64,000 bases of DNA, from contig CM053146.1 of the NCBI GenBank assembly GCA_028571685.1, positions 115,233,431 through 115,297,430 of the forward strand, written 5' to 3'. Below the pieces are notes generated by a model, which saw only the letters and a program-made list of their open reading frames with translations, searched no databases and was not told where the DNA came from. Position 1 is the first letter of the stretch. The number at the start of each line of letters is the position of its first letter. Of this stretch, positions 13,801-24,787 are shown piece by piece. A program made the translations under genes and the position numbers. Origin of the DNA: Heterohyrax brucei. Lineage: Eukaryota > Chordata > Mammalia > Hyracoidea > Procaviidae.

Positions 13801-14230
13801 TTAGTTCACCAAGCCAGGGATGGAAATACCGAGACAAGGATCTCAAAGGAGGCAGATGCTGAAAGAGGGAAACATGGTGAGAAAGACAAAAGGTAAAATT
13901 CAGGTTGTCATGGCAAAGTCAGGAGCCCAGGTAAACTATGTTGTGTTGTCAGATTGTTACATTTTGGTCCAAATGCCACAAGTGGGTAATGGGCATGGGT
14001 GAGGATTACAGTCTAAGCTAACGTATCACTGAGCTTTTTAGTTTTCCTTCTTTCTTATGACCCTAACTTGCATGTCAACCTCTGTGAACCAGTTTTTCAG
14101 CTTCCTTCCAGCACAAGGAATAATTGTGTCAAACCCTCAAAATTTCTGCAAATGCGTACTTTTCAAAGTTATGAATTAACATAGAAAATAGACTGCAGGC
14201 CAGGAGACCCAAAAATCTAAGTGCCCCTGA
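10900..14230. other. Repeat-poor unique intronic segment
   Basis: About 3.3 kb of AT-rich DNA with no recognised SINE or LINE. Short frames at 13.0-14.0 kb have no domain signature. Nothing further can be supported. Confidence 0.5.
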
Positions 14231-14239
14231 CTTGTTTTT

Positions 14240-14388
14240 AAGATTTCAACTGGTAACAGAAGGTCAGCAATTTGAATCCACTAGCCACTCCTTGGAAACC
14301 TTATAAGGCATCTTTACTCTGTCCTGTAGGATTTCTGTGAGTCAGAGTCAACTGGATGGCAATGAGTTTGGGAGTGATTTTTTGGTAC
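14240..14388 (+). repeat. AfroSINE
   Basis: The core 'aaggtcagcaatttgaatcc', 'cactccttggaaacctt' and tail 'gtgagtcagagtcaactgg' are clear. The head is degraded. Confidence 0.85.
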
Positions 14389-14439
14389 CATCGCTTTTGC
14401 TTGATATACTTGTTACTCCCGTAAGAGTTTGAATAGTCT

Positions 14440-14592
14440 GAGTATCCCAGAGCAGAACTGCTTTGTAAGTTCTTGGCTATAATCTTTACTGAATCAGTTC
14501 ACCAAACCTTTCTGCCACAGAGACACTACATGGGTTTAAATTGTCAGTCTTTAGGTTAGCAGCCGATTGCAAATAACTTGCATCACCCAGCC
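14440..14592 (-). repeat. Degraded AfroSINE, long variant
   Basis: Traces include 'agagcagaactgctttg', 'ccaaacctttctgccacaga', 'gggtttaaattgtcagtc' and 'ggttagcagccgattgcaa'. It is oppositely oriented to the copy 50 bp upstream. Confidence 0.65.
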
Positions 14593-15707
14593 TCCTCGCC
14601 TGTAGAATTGAGCCCTCTTAAAAGCAATTTATTTATTATTAAATCTTCTTTAGTGTATATGGGCACACTATATAAATGTACTCTCATTATGGAATGTTAA
14701 ATCTCTAGCATATTGGTATAAATGCTATTGGAGCTTTAGTTTCTGTAAATCTTAAATGCTTTTGAATTTATGAGCCTGAAGACATTTATAAGAATCTTTC
14801 CAAGTTTTAATTTAATAGAAATCTTTATCACCAACAGAAAATAAGTAGCATCTATATCCATAACCATCTATCTTCAGCTGAATACTGCTTTCAAGAGCGT
14901 AGTTTGGGATTTAAAGTGAAATGAACAAAATACGAGTACATATATTCAGGTAGATTTTATTATATTTTTGTCATCAGGGTGTGAATGCCACAAAATCTCA
15001 GGCATTTAGAGAGCTGTGCTCCTACATTGGAAAAAAATCTGACCTGTTTTCAAAGGTAAAACTGAACTTGCCAGATCTGAAGTTTGAAACTATGGTTATT
15101 TTTTAGCTTCTTAAATATATTTTTAAAAAAGAAAAGAAACAAACAGCAACTGTCCCCCTGCACACAAAAAAGGCATGGGGGCAGTGAATGTCTTGGCATT
15201 TTTTAAAGGTACAAAAATGTTTTTCTTCATTTCATATCTTTTCAGAGGCTAACCTTCTTGAGAAAATCTTTAAAATTCTACCCTTCTGCTAGTATAAAGT
15301 GATTAACATTATTTTTATATACTTTAAAATTTTATGGTTAGTACCAAAATAAGGTTACAATAACTTCATTTTAAAAAGGAAGGAATCTATTGAACATTAA
15401 ATACAAAAGCACTCTCAATTCTCCTGATTATTGTTGCCATTCATACATTTATTTAAATAGCTTTACTTGGTGAATTTTCAAGGATTATTGGACCCAGATA
15501 GGGTTATTCCTGTTCAAGTTCCATTCTGTTTCTTAAGCATCACCAAACCTGGACAGTGGATCAGCACGTGCAAATGAGGCCCATGTTCCTTAAAGGTGAA
15601 TACCAACCCTTTCCGTAAGAATGAAGAGGTACATGTCTTGAGCCTCTCTGAAGACAATTCAAGACCAGAAACAATGCTGTGGAGTTAACTTGATACTGTT
15701 TAGTCAT

Positions 15708-15911
15708 AGTTAACCAAATACCTTCAAACTATACTAACTCATGGAGACCCCAGTGTATAGAGTAGAACTATGCTTTATAGGGTTTTTGAGGGCTTATTTT
15801 CAGAGTAGATTGCAAGGCCTTTCTGCCAAGGTGCTTCTGGATGGACATGAACTGCCAGCCTTTCAGTTAGCAACTGAGCATATTAACCATTTGTACCACT
15901 CAGGAACTCCT
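15708..15911 (-). repeat. AfroSINE, long variant
   Basis: Minus copy with 'tagagtagaactatgcttta', 'cagagtagattgcaaggcct', 'ctgccagcctttcagttagc' and 'ccatttgtaccactcagga'. Confidence 0.87.
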
Positions 15912-16437
15912 TAGTCATAGTTAAGGTGTATTTACATACATCTTGCCTGCACACATATACACACAATAATTGCAGGTAAGTACAGCAGTAGCCAGGGCTT
16001 GATGATACCGACCAACTCCCTCTCTTGGTTAGTGCCAGGAGCAGCCCTGCCTGCCTCTCAGTCCTGAACCCAATCCAGAGTTTCTTTCTCTTTCATGTGG
16101 GAATCTTTGTCATGTGCTGATTCTCTTCTGCACCCCTTTCAGCTTTGTGACAGCTTCCCACAGAAGGCTATTAGGGATATGATAATAATTGCCCAGAAAT
16201 TTCAGTCTGCGCTTGCTCTGTCATCATTCTTTAATGAATACAGACTTCATCGTGTGTATGTGTATTACTTTAGCTTCTTCCATTTCTATTTTTATTGCAA
16301 AGATCTGTGCAAATAAAAGAATATCAAAAGGTAAGGCTGAAAATCCGCCCTGCTACATATGTTCCCTCCGCCTTGGAATGCTTGTGAACGGATGCTGCCG
16401 AATGCCTGCTGCCTTTTAGATGCCTTTCTTGCAAGGC

Positions 16438-16628
16438 AGTGTGATGTGGTAGGAATCTCACTGGCCTTAGAGGTGTACAATTCCCAATCCAACGTTCACC
16501 AACTGGTTACTGAGCTTTACTGAGCTTCAGTTTTCTTGTCTATCAATAACAATAACAATAGCAATATCAGATATGATTAAGGATTAAACAGGGTGAAGAA
16601 TGTCAAGTACAAATGCTATATTTAAGAT
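16438..16628 (+). repeat. MIR SINE
   Basis: 'gagcttcagttttcttgtct' is followed by an (AATAAC)-rich stretch, then 'gattaaggattaaacagggt' and a degraded 'gtacaaatgcta' end, in MIR order. Confidence 0.7.
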
Positions 16629-17437
16629 ATCATAGTAGCTGTGAGTTTCCTCAACCTGCAGCGGTAGTGGGGGGATTCCGTGGCACACACAAATGAATAC
16701 TGATTCTTGAAAAATACTGTGATTGAGGTTGTTATGAACTAGGAAGAATAAGGTCAGATTCCACAGGAGCAGATAATGCCTTAGTGTGATATTTCTTAAC
16801 TATGGGAATATGTTACTGTAAGTGGCTGTAAAGAAAATGCTATGGTTTCTGAAACCTGTTATAACTTTATGCTCTGTCTAACTTTAAAGTATTGGAAGGA
16901 AGGCCTGTTTAACTATAGCTGCCTTTAAAGCCATAAACAGTACAATTTACAAGAAAATACCACAATATAAAACTCTTTTGTGATATGTCTTCATTTAATT
17001 AACATTAAAATTTCAGCACACTGAAAACATAGGAGTGGCATTGATCATCTACATATGAACACAACTGTAAGAGAAAAGTTTTTTGCAACTGTGGCCAAGC
17101 TTCATCCAGTGAGCTGAAAATACAGAATAACTGATTATCCAGCTAGCAGTTTGGAGACTGGGTTATTGATACTGTTATTGACTTTACATGGTTACATTAC
17201 ACTCTCATGTCACCTCTAAAAATACCAGCTAAAAAGTCTCCTGGAATATGTACTGCTAAATTCTGTAAAGCTGGAAAAATAGGATAAATCATAGGTAGAG
17301 ATAAAAAAAATGGGAATCCTCAGAAAGTCAGTGCTATAGGCTGGATTTGCCTTCCAGTCTGGCTGAGTGTGTTGCTACATGACCCAGTCTCTAAGATTGA
17401 AGTAACAAACATAAAGAAAGTTGGAAGGTAGTTAAGT

Positions 17438-17605
17438 GTGGTGGAATGGGTAGTCTTTGAAATCTGACATCTTGTTCATCATCTGTGATATGAAGCTCAG
17501 ATTCCTTATCTTTATGGGCTAGCTTTTAGTAAATTCTATCTTTTAGTATGCTTGTGAGGAGATGAGATAATATATGCAGCTTTTGGTACACAGGAATTAT
17601 AAACA
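17438..17605 (+). repeat. Probable degraded MIR
   Basis: 'gaagctcagattccttatct' and 'gaggagatgagataatatat' resemble the MIR core-to-3' region. The head is weak. Confidence 0.45.
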
Positions 17606-17793
17606 AATTCAAGTGCCAGCTCCTGCAGATTGTTAGTGGCTTCCTGAATTCCTGTATTGAGGAGATTTCCACAGCTATGTCTAGCATCCTCAGGAAAGCA
17701 TGCTGTAATTTATGAGAGATGTCTGCCATAGAAAAAGTAAAAGTCTGTATTCATATATTTGCTGTATAAATTTTCTATAAACCATAATTATTA

Positions 17794-17960
17794 TGGAAAG
17801 CCTGGTGGCATAGTGATTAAGTGCTATATCTGTTAACCAAAGAAGTCAGCAGTTCAAATCCACCAGGCACTCCTTAAAGAACTCCCTGTGGCAGTTCTGT
17901 TCCGTCCTGTAGGGTTGCTATGAGTCAGAAATGACTCGACAGCAGTGAGTTTGGTTTGGA
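17794..17960 (+). repeat. AfroSINE, well preserved
   Basis: One of the best copies. The head 'gcctggtggcatagtgatta' contains an A-box-like TAGTGATTAAG, and 'agttcaaatcc' is B-box-like. 'tgtggcagttctgttccgtc' and the tail 'gctatgagtcagaaatgact' follow. It shows the tRNA-derived head and RTE-like tail clearly. Confidence 0.95.
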
Positions 17961-18804
17961 AGGTTTTATTATGATCATTGTTGTGGTTATACAAGCATGT
18001 CCTCCTTCAGGTTGCTAATTTTCTACACTTTGAACCCTAACTGGAATCACTGATTGCTGCACTTACTAGAGCTGTGTGTATGATCTTTATTGATTTGGCA
18101 GTAAACTTGGGTGTAATGGCTACAGAAAAGAGCTAAACAGGGAAATCAGAGTTTGCCATTCTTGATTTTATTGTCTAAAATTTAAAACACCTATTTTGGA
18201 AATATCAGGTAAAAGTGGAACAAGGGCTGGAAATGCAAGAGGAGAGCTAGTGTTGCTGTGTAGTCCCAGTTTATCACCAAAGTTTCCAAGCTGTCCCGCG
18301 CCTCCTGTAAAGTATTCAACAGGGGAGAAGACGCAGCATGTATGGCACTTAGATGGCCCATGACTTTCTGGGCTTTTTCCCCAGGTTTTCCTTTTTTTTT
18401 CTGTCCCCTGAGGTCAAATTTCTTTCTGGGTAAACAGTCATGTTTCTGTCAGCCATAGGGGATTTTCTGAATCCTAAGCAGCTCATTTTGTATTCTTGCC
18501 CTATTCCCTCTATTTGAGAACAGCAATCTGATCAAACCCATATTTTTTAATTTGTGTATTTATAGGCATGTGGGAGAATAGTTTTAACAGCCTGGGTATG
18601 AATTTCTTTTTCCACCACAAATGTAGAGAAATTGTGAATTTTTTTTTAAAAAGTGCCTTATCGGTTTCTTTCTCTTTTTTCTTTTTATTGCTGATGACTT
18701 CATTCTGGTTAAATTCAATGCTTCAGTTTCTTTGGGGTAAACTAATAGATTATGTATGCGATGTTTGCACCATGTTGATTGAACTCATCTGGTGAGTTTG
18801 AATG

Positions 18805-18975
18805 TGGCTCATGAATTCACGTAATCGGCAAAAGTCTACGCACGGGATACGGACATCACAGTCATCTCGAATTACTCAAGATCGAGGGACGCTGTTCAGA
18901 AGAGAACTGTGCTGCTTTGCCTGCCTTCCCGGGGCTCAGAAAGCGTATCAGGCTTTTTTTCGTTTCGCCTTCTTG
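18805..18975. other. CpG-dense unique patch
   Basis: A cluster of CG dinucleotides (for example 'cacgtaatcggc', 'ctacgcacgggatacgg', 'agatcgagggacgctg') in an otherwise CpG-poor intron. It matches no repeat family I know. A short open frame on the + strand covers it but has no recognised domain. Confidence 0.45.
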
Positions 18976-19296
18976 TCATCTTTTTCAAGTGCTGAAAGGA
19001 AATTTTAATTTAAAACAAAAAGCACAGTAAAGAAGCAGATATGGAATTGTTTTGTGAGTGTTTAGAGAAAAAGATACGTTATCAGTAAAGGCTTGCTTTT
19101 TCTCAGTCAAAGGTGTCAGCTGCCAAGTGAGCACGGAGGTCCTGGGGCCCTCAGAACCCTGCTAGCTGTGGTGGCGAGGCTGAGACAGAACAGTGGCTGC
19201 GCTTTCTGTTCACTGACCATCTAGGATGGAAACAGAGTGCCCCCCTCCCCCCGCAAAGATTCTTACGTGCCTCTCTTTAATCATAGTTTAAACCAA

Positions 19297-19372
19297 GCCA
19301 AAAAACTGAACCCATTGCCATCAAGTCGATTGCAACTCACAGCTACCCTGTGGGACAGAGTAGAGCTGCCCA
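19297..19372 (-). repeat. Truncated AfroSINE (3' portion)
   Basis: 'ccattgccatcaagtcgatt', 'ctgtgggacagagtagagct' and 'gccc' are the minus-strand 3' half of an AfroSINE. Confidence 0.85.
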
Positions 19373-19407
19373 CTGTCCATTCTGCCAAAGACTTTGATAA
19401 TCTGCAC

Positions 19408-19492
19408 TGGTAAAGATTTCAGGCTGTGGGGCAGTTATACTGTCACTGGGGTTGCTACAAGTCAGAATCAACTTGACAGCACACAATAACAA
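19408..19492 (+). repeat. Truncated AfroSINE, long variant (3' portion)
   Basis: 'gtaaagatttcaggctgtgg', 'gggttgctacaagtcagaat' and 'caacttgacagcaca' are in + orientation, about 35 bp from the minus fragment, so the two form an inverted pair. Confidence 0.82.
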
Positions 19493-19649
19493 ACTTTTGT
19501 CATTTAATGAGCAAATTCAGAATGTCCCCGAAGTCACCAGCACTCAACTTCTAATTAATATTCAAAATGAGAGAGAAAAGGGAGCATATATCATGTATAG
19601 ATGTGGGAGGCAGGACAAAAGAAGTTGAGGACCACGGCTTACCCAAAAT

Positions 19650-20030
19650 GACTTCCTACATTCCCCCAAAGCAAGATCTTTTCTCATTTCGGTGCTTTGT
19701 GCTTTCCTTACCTCTACCTAGAATTCCTTCTTCTCATTTGTTGAGCTGTTGAGCACCTATGCATCCTGCGAGACAGAGCTAAAGTGTCACCTCCGCTGTG
19801 GAGCTTCCCCTGATCTTTTTCCATGGCCTTGCTCTCACCTGTCAAAAAGAAAAGTTTGTTTCTCTTCATCTCCAGACCTCTGTTGTGGCACCTATCACAG
19901 TGTATTCTTGTCTTCTGTCCCCCAACACCTAGACCATGAGAATTTTGCAGACAAGGACTGTAAATTGTTTATTCATACATTCTCAGATCTTAGCAAAAGA
20001 TATGGCCCAATAGGGCACTCGGTTATGTTT
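19650..20030 (+). repeat. L2 LINE 3' end
   Basis: Landmarks in order are 'gctaaagtgtcacctccgct', 'gagcttcccctgatctt', 'ggcacctatcacagtgtatt', 'ccccaacacctagaccatga' and 'gacaaggactgtaaattgtt'. Open frames across this block are L2 noise. Confidence 0.82.
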
Positions 20031-20740
20031 CAGGTAGACCAAAGAAATAAAGATGTTCAGATCTGCCTGTCAGTTCTTGCTTCCTAGTCTTGAAATGTAT
20101 CATATAATATTATCTGTTGAGATGGTCATGACAAATCCATCCAAGCTGAAAGAGAATTACTATCTAGCTCACCAGTTTAGGGTGGCTGTGATCAGTAAGA
20201 CAGTGTCAGTGGCTAAAGAAAGAGAACCTTAGACAAGTGACCAAGATGGCACAACAGCCTGCTGTCACTGAGCTACACATCTTGGCATGGCATATGCTTT
20301 CTTTCTTTCCTTATACTCTTGATGAATCCATACAGTGACATGTGGCCCAAGATCCACTCCCCAAATTTATGAGTCTCATCAAAATATGCCCTGGCAGGTG
20401 TCAGCTTTATATCACATCCAAAACCTTTGGGTCAAACAGCTGGAACTTTGTTACAAATAAACAATACTTATTTCAGAAAATGAGATATGCCCATGAAGTT
20501 TCAACCAGTTAGGATTATGAGAAAAAAGTGATGGCTCTAAGACATCTTACTTTCTCACTCAAAAACTTTTTGTTAATCCCAATTTTAAGAATATGCATAG
20601 CAAGACCTTTTTTTTTTTCATTTTTTTTACTTATATTGTTCCTAGCTTATTTAAATTATGTTATTAAATCATTCAGATTTGGAAGTTCTCCTCTTTAATA
20701 AGAAAATCCAAAAGTTCCAAAGGTGATATACATTTGTATG

Positions 20741-20768
20741 ATGATGTTTGTTTGGTTATGTATTGCAG
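20741..20768 (+). promoter_or_regulatory. PARD3B: Splice acceptor region of the PARD3B exon
   Basis: A T/G-rich tract ending in TATTGCAG immediately precedes the coding exon. The tract is interrupted by G residues, so it is moderate rather than strong. No competing AG lies between it and the exon. Confidence 0.7.
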
Positions 20769-20904
20769 CGGCCGCCCCACGAGTGGAAGCTCTGACCGCA
20801 TCCAGAAGCTGCGGAAGGAATACCGCCAGGCTCAGAGGGAAGGTTTCTCTTTATATGAAGATGACGAAGGAAGAGCCAGGCCTTCTGATTATGACCTTCA
20901 CTGG
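20769..20904 (+). CDS. PARD3B: Internal coding exon of a Par-3 family polarity scaffold, probably PARD3B
   Basis: Par-3 proteins are PDZ scaffolds that organise the Par6/aPKC polarity complex at epithelial junctions. The exon follows a T-rich stretch ending in TTGCAG and is followed by GTAAGC. Its first base completes a split codon, then 45 full codons run open to the donor, so it enters with two codon bases supplied upstream and leaves in phase 0. It reads GRPTSGSSDRIQKLRKEYRQ, then an acidic LYEDDEGRARPSDYDL stretch ending at Trp. I recognise the SDRIQKLRKEY / LYEDDEGRARPS combination as the low-complexity, charged C-terminal region after the PDZ domains of PARD3B. PARD3 has a related but, as I recall it, different segment here, so PARD3 is the main alternative. 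Neither the upstream nor the downstream neighbouring exon is visible in the window, which fits a gene with giant introns. A NotI-type GCGGCCGC site lies across the acceptor junction. Identification rests on memory of the family, not on an alignment. Confidence 0.85.
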
Positions 20905-20910
20905 GTAAGC
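20905..20910 (+). promoter_or_regulatory. PARD3B: Splice donor GTAAGC of the PARD3B exon
   Basis: CTGG|GTAAGC is a near-consensus 5' splice site. Using it ends the exon exactly after a Trp codon, in phase 0. Confidence 0.8.
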
Positions 20911-21366
20911 CCATGCCTGATTCTGATTAATGCATGTATCTTTAGTGAGGTAGTTTAGAGCAGAACATGACGAACACCGTCTGACCGTTTTACACATACT
21001 GAGTTAGATTTAGGTTACTTGGATTTCACAGATACAAACATTATCCATAAGCATCTTCTCTCACCAACGTTGTTTACATAAATCAAACCACACAAATGTA
21101 CAGTAGTTCGTTTTCATTGCTCTCGTATTTATTCTTTGTTGTACTTGTATACCAACAGATTGGGGTGGAGCAGATTTTAGCTACTTTAAAGAGGACAAGA
21201 AATTTTTATTACCATCTATTGAATCTTAATCCTAGGCTTCCTTCTCTTGGGTAGCAGACATCTGGGTAAATATTAATGGAGCATGCAAAATGCCATTTAT
21301 TCTTTGGAAATAAAAAACAGAAGTAAATCTCAGATGGGTGATCTTGAGAGATGATTGTTTGTATAT

Positions 21367-22290
21367 CAGTTAGATGCCATTGAGTTGGTTCTGACTCAGA
21401 GTGACCCTGTGTACAACAGAATGAAATATTGCCCAGTCCTTCACTATCTTCACAATTATTGCTATGTTAGAGTCCATTGCTGCAGCAGCTGTGTCAATCC
21501 ATCCATCTCTCTATCTCTTCTCCTGACCCCCTACTGTACCAAGCATGCTCTCTCTCTCAATGACTGGTCCTTCCTGATAACATGTCCAATGTACATGAGA
21601 CAAAATTCTTGCCATCCACACTTTTAAGGAGCATTTGCATATACTTCTTCTAAGATTCATTCATTCTTCTGACAGCCTGTGGTGTATTCAGTGTGTTTCA
21701 CCAACACCATAATTTAGAGGCATCAATTCTTCTTCAGTCTTCTTTCCCACTTGTTCAGCTTTTATGTGCATGTGAAGTGATTGAAAATACTGTGGCTTGG
21801 GTCAGGTGCACCTTGTGGTCAAAGTGGTATCTTTGCTTTTTAACACTTTTCAATGAGGTCTTTTGTAGCAGATTTGCCCAATGCAATGCATCATTTGATT
21901 TCTAGACTGCTGTTTCCATGAGTGTTGGTTGTGGATCCAAGTAAAATGAAGTCCTTAACAACTTGAGTTGTTAATCATAAGGTTGCTTATTGTTTTATAA
22001 GAATTTTAGTTGTTTTCTTTTTTTTTATGTTGACATATAAACCGTACTGGAGATCTTATACAGGTTCTGAATGAGCAATTAGGTATCCTAGAATTCCTAT
22101 ACTTCATAATGTTATCTATAATTTGTTATGATCATACAGACTAAAGCATTTGTGTAGTCAATAAAACACAGATCAACATCTTTCTTGTAGTCTCTCCTCT
22201 GGTGAAGACCCATCTGACATCAGCAATGATATCCTTTTCTGAATCTAGATTGAATTTTTTGGCACTTACCTATCCATGTACTGCTACAGC
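21367..22290 (-). mobile_element. RTE (BovB-type) LINE, 3' part, split by an L1
   Basis: From its terminal 'agatgccattgagttggttc' through 'gactcagagtgaccctgtgt', 'cttgggtcaggtgcacct' and 'acctatccatgtactgctac', this is the reverse strand of an RTE reverse transcriptase 3' half. It is internally deleted around 21980-22130 relative to the copy at 58-61 kb. It ends abruptly at the poly-T start of an L1. Confidence 0.9.
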
Positions 22291-24215
22291 CTTTTTTTTT
22301 TTTTTTTTTTTAAGGTAACACATTCTTTTGCATGGCCGCCTATCTGCAACTCCATCTACTCCCCTCACCCTGTGACATAACACTCTTCCCTTTCACTCTT
22401 CACTTCTAGGATCCTCTTAACGAATACCTGTCCTCTCCTCTCTCTGCTTTCTCCTCTCTTATCTAGAAGGAAACCAGTGGGACAGCCTCCTATACATGTG
22501 TAAAACCTTTAAATGTGCACAACCACATGCTCACACTGTGGCCTTGAGTCTAGTCCATTCTTGTCTGAAGAGTTGACCTCATTATTGGTTTCAGGTCAGC
22601 ACCAGCAGCAAGTCCAGGGGCCATGTTCCCAGGGCCCCCTCCTGGCTGTTGGACCATCAGCTCTGGTCTTTTAGTAGAGTTCTGGAACTGCACACTTCTT
22701 TTCCTCGTGCTACATCAGGGACGCTACATGGTACCCCCCATCATGGCTGCCATCTGGTTCTTCTGGTCTCATGTTGGTGCAGTCTCACATTCATATCAGT
22801 CTTCCTGCCTCCTGGGTTCATTTTTCCTGTGTCTTTGATGTCCTTGGTCATCATCTGTTCCAGATGGGTGGGGACCATTTGGTGTTCATCAGATTGCAGC
22901 TTGCTAGCCTTTAAGATGCCAGACGCCACTTGCCAGTATGGGGTGCAGAAGACTCTGTTAGGAAAAGACTAATTATGCCAGTTGACCTCAATGTCACCTG
23001 TAAACATGGCCCCCAGACTCCTGTCTCTGCTACTCCATCCTTTCAAAAGTTGAGCTGAGTTTAGACAACCTTTCAGTTTCTGGTATAGTCCATTTATAGG
23101 AATCTGCCCTTTATTGTGTGCTGTCAGTCTCTTCACCTAACCAAATTCCTATTGACTATCTAATCTATGAGCTTCCTTCTCTCTCCCTCCCCACCCTTGT
23201 AGCCATCAAAGAGTCTGTTCTTCTGTACACAAGTCCATTTTTACCCTTTATAGCAGAGGTCTCAAACAATACTTGTTCCTTTTCAGCTGACTAATTTCAT
23301 GCAGCATAATGTCTTCTAGTGGAAACCAGGATATGAGATGCTTCCCAGAATCATCATTGTTCTTTATCATTACATAGTGTTCCATTGTGTTTGTTTGTCC
23401 ATTCATCTGTTGATGGGCACCTAGGTTGATTCTATTTTTTTGCTGTTGTAGATAGTGCTGCAATAAACATTCATGTGCATGCATCTGTTCATGTGACCAC
23501 TTTTATTTTTGTAGGATATGTCCCAAGCAGCAGGACTGAATCATACATTATTTCTATATCTAGCTTTTTAAGAAAGTGCCAAATTGCTTTCCAAAGAGAT
23601 TATACCATTTTGCACTCCCACCACCAGTGTAGGAGAGTTCCAGTTTCTCCACAGCCTCTCAGCATTTGTTGTTTTGTGATTTTTGAATTATTGCCAGCCT
23701 TGTTTGGGTGAGATGATATCTCATTGTAGTTTTTATTTAATAGCTATTTTTTATCTAATAGCTAATGATTGTGACCATTTCCTCATATGTCTTTTGGCTG
23801 CCTAGCTGTTTTCTTTTGTGAAGTGTCTGTCCATCTCCTTTGCACTATTTAACTGGGTTATTTACCTTTTTATTGCTGATATTTTGCAGTAACTTGTAGG
23901 TTATGGACATGAGACATTGATCTGATATGTAATTGCCAAGTATTTTTTCCCATTCTGTAAGTAGTCTTCTACCTCTCTTGATAAAGTCTTATGTAAGTGT
24001 TTGATTTTTAGTAGTTCCCCTTTATCTGTTTTCTTCTCTGTTGTTTGTACACTGTTGGTCAGATTCTGTAGTCTGTCTGAGCCATGTATTAGAACTTCCG
24101 ATGGATCTCTACTTTTTCTTGCATGATCTTTATCATTTTAGGTTTCGTATTTATGTCTTTGTTCCATTTGGAGTTAGTTTTTGTATAAGGTGTGAGATAT
24201 GGGTCAAAATGTCCT
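22291..24215 (-). mobile_element. L1 LINE 3' end, antisense, inserted in an RTE
   Basis: The segment starts with about 22 T, the complement of a poly-A tail. It runs through a C/T-rich 3' untranslated region and then typical antisense L1 landmarks: 'ttcatctgttgatgggcacc', 'agtgctgcaataaacattca', 'cattttgcactcccaccacc', 'gagatgatatctcattgtag' and 'ggtgtgagatatgggtcaaa'. It is 5' truncated. No intact ORF2 frame was seen. Confidence 0.88.
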
Positions 24216-24787
24216 TTTGGCAATGAATATATGCCATTCCTCTTCAATCTGTTACTCCTGGCATAATAGACCACTACATGATTATGTCATTCAAAATGGT
24301 CAATACCAGTCCACTTAAAGTCACTAATGCCTAGAATATCAACCTTCAAGGCATTGTATTTCATTTTGATGACTTTCAATTTCCATACTTCATACATTCC
24401 ATGTTCCAGTTATCAGTGGATGCCTACAGCTGTTAATTCTCATTTTGAGCCATGCCACATCAGCAGATGAAGGTCCTGAAAGCTTAATGTATCCATATCA
24501 CTAAGGCCACTTAGGGGAAGCAGTTCTTCCCCAGTTGTATTTTGAGTGCCTTACAACTTGTGGGGCTCATTTTCCAGCATTATATCAGACAGTTTTCCAC
24601 TGCTATTCAGAACATTTCCACTGACCAGTTACTTTAGAAATATATCCCTGGATCCTTGTTCCTAGTCCATCTTAGTCAGGAAACAATGTTGAGACCTGTT
24701 GGTATTTGAAATACTATTTGCTTAGATTCCAGCATCGCAACAACACAGAAGCCACCACAGCATGACAAAGTGACAGATGAGTAGTGG
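24216..24787 (-). mobile_element. RTE LINE, 5' part of the split element
   Basis: 'gccattcctcttcaatctgt', 'caaaatggtcaataccagtc', 'agccatgccacatcagcaga' and 'gagtgccttacaacttgtgg' are the antisense 5' end and endonuclease start of an RTE. The same series is seen at 60.7-61.25 kb. Roughly 1.3 kb of RTE expected between this and the piece at 22290 is missing. Confidence 0.87.

Larger units (their letters stand above)
1..20768 (+). other. PARD3B: 5'-side intron (partial) of the Par-3 gene
   Basis: No convincing coding exon is seen before 20769. The stretch contains interspersed repeats listed separately and long unique AT-rich segments. Open frames of 60-120 codons occur on both strands but have no recognisable domain or splice-framed structure. 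Upstream exons must lie outside the window. Confidence 0.7.

Noticed and set aside
17794-17871. Candidate tRNA gene
   Set aside because: The A- and B-box-like sequences belong to the AfroSINE head; the sequence does not form a full cloverleaf and continues into the SINE body.
19749-20087. 112-codon + strand frame
   Set aside because: It lies within an L2 3' end; the residues translate L2 noncoding sequence.
22623-22972. Frames of 71 and 107 codons on the + strand
   Set aside because: They lie in the antisense L1 3' region and are artefacts of it.
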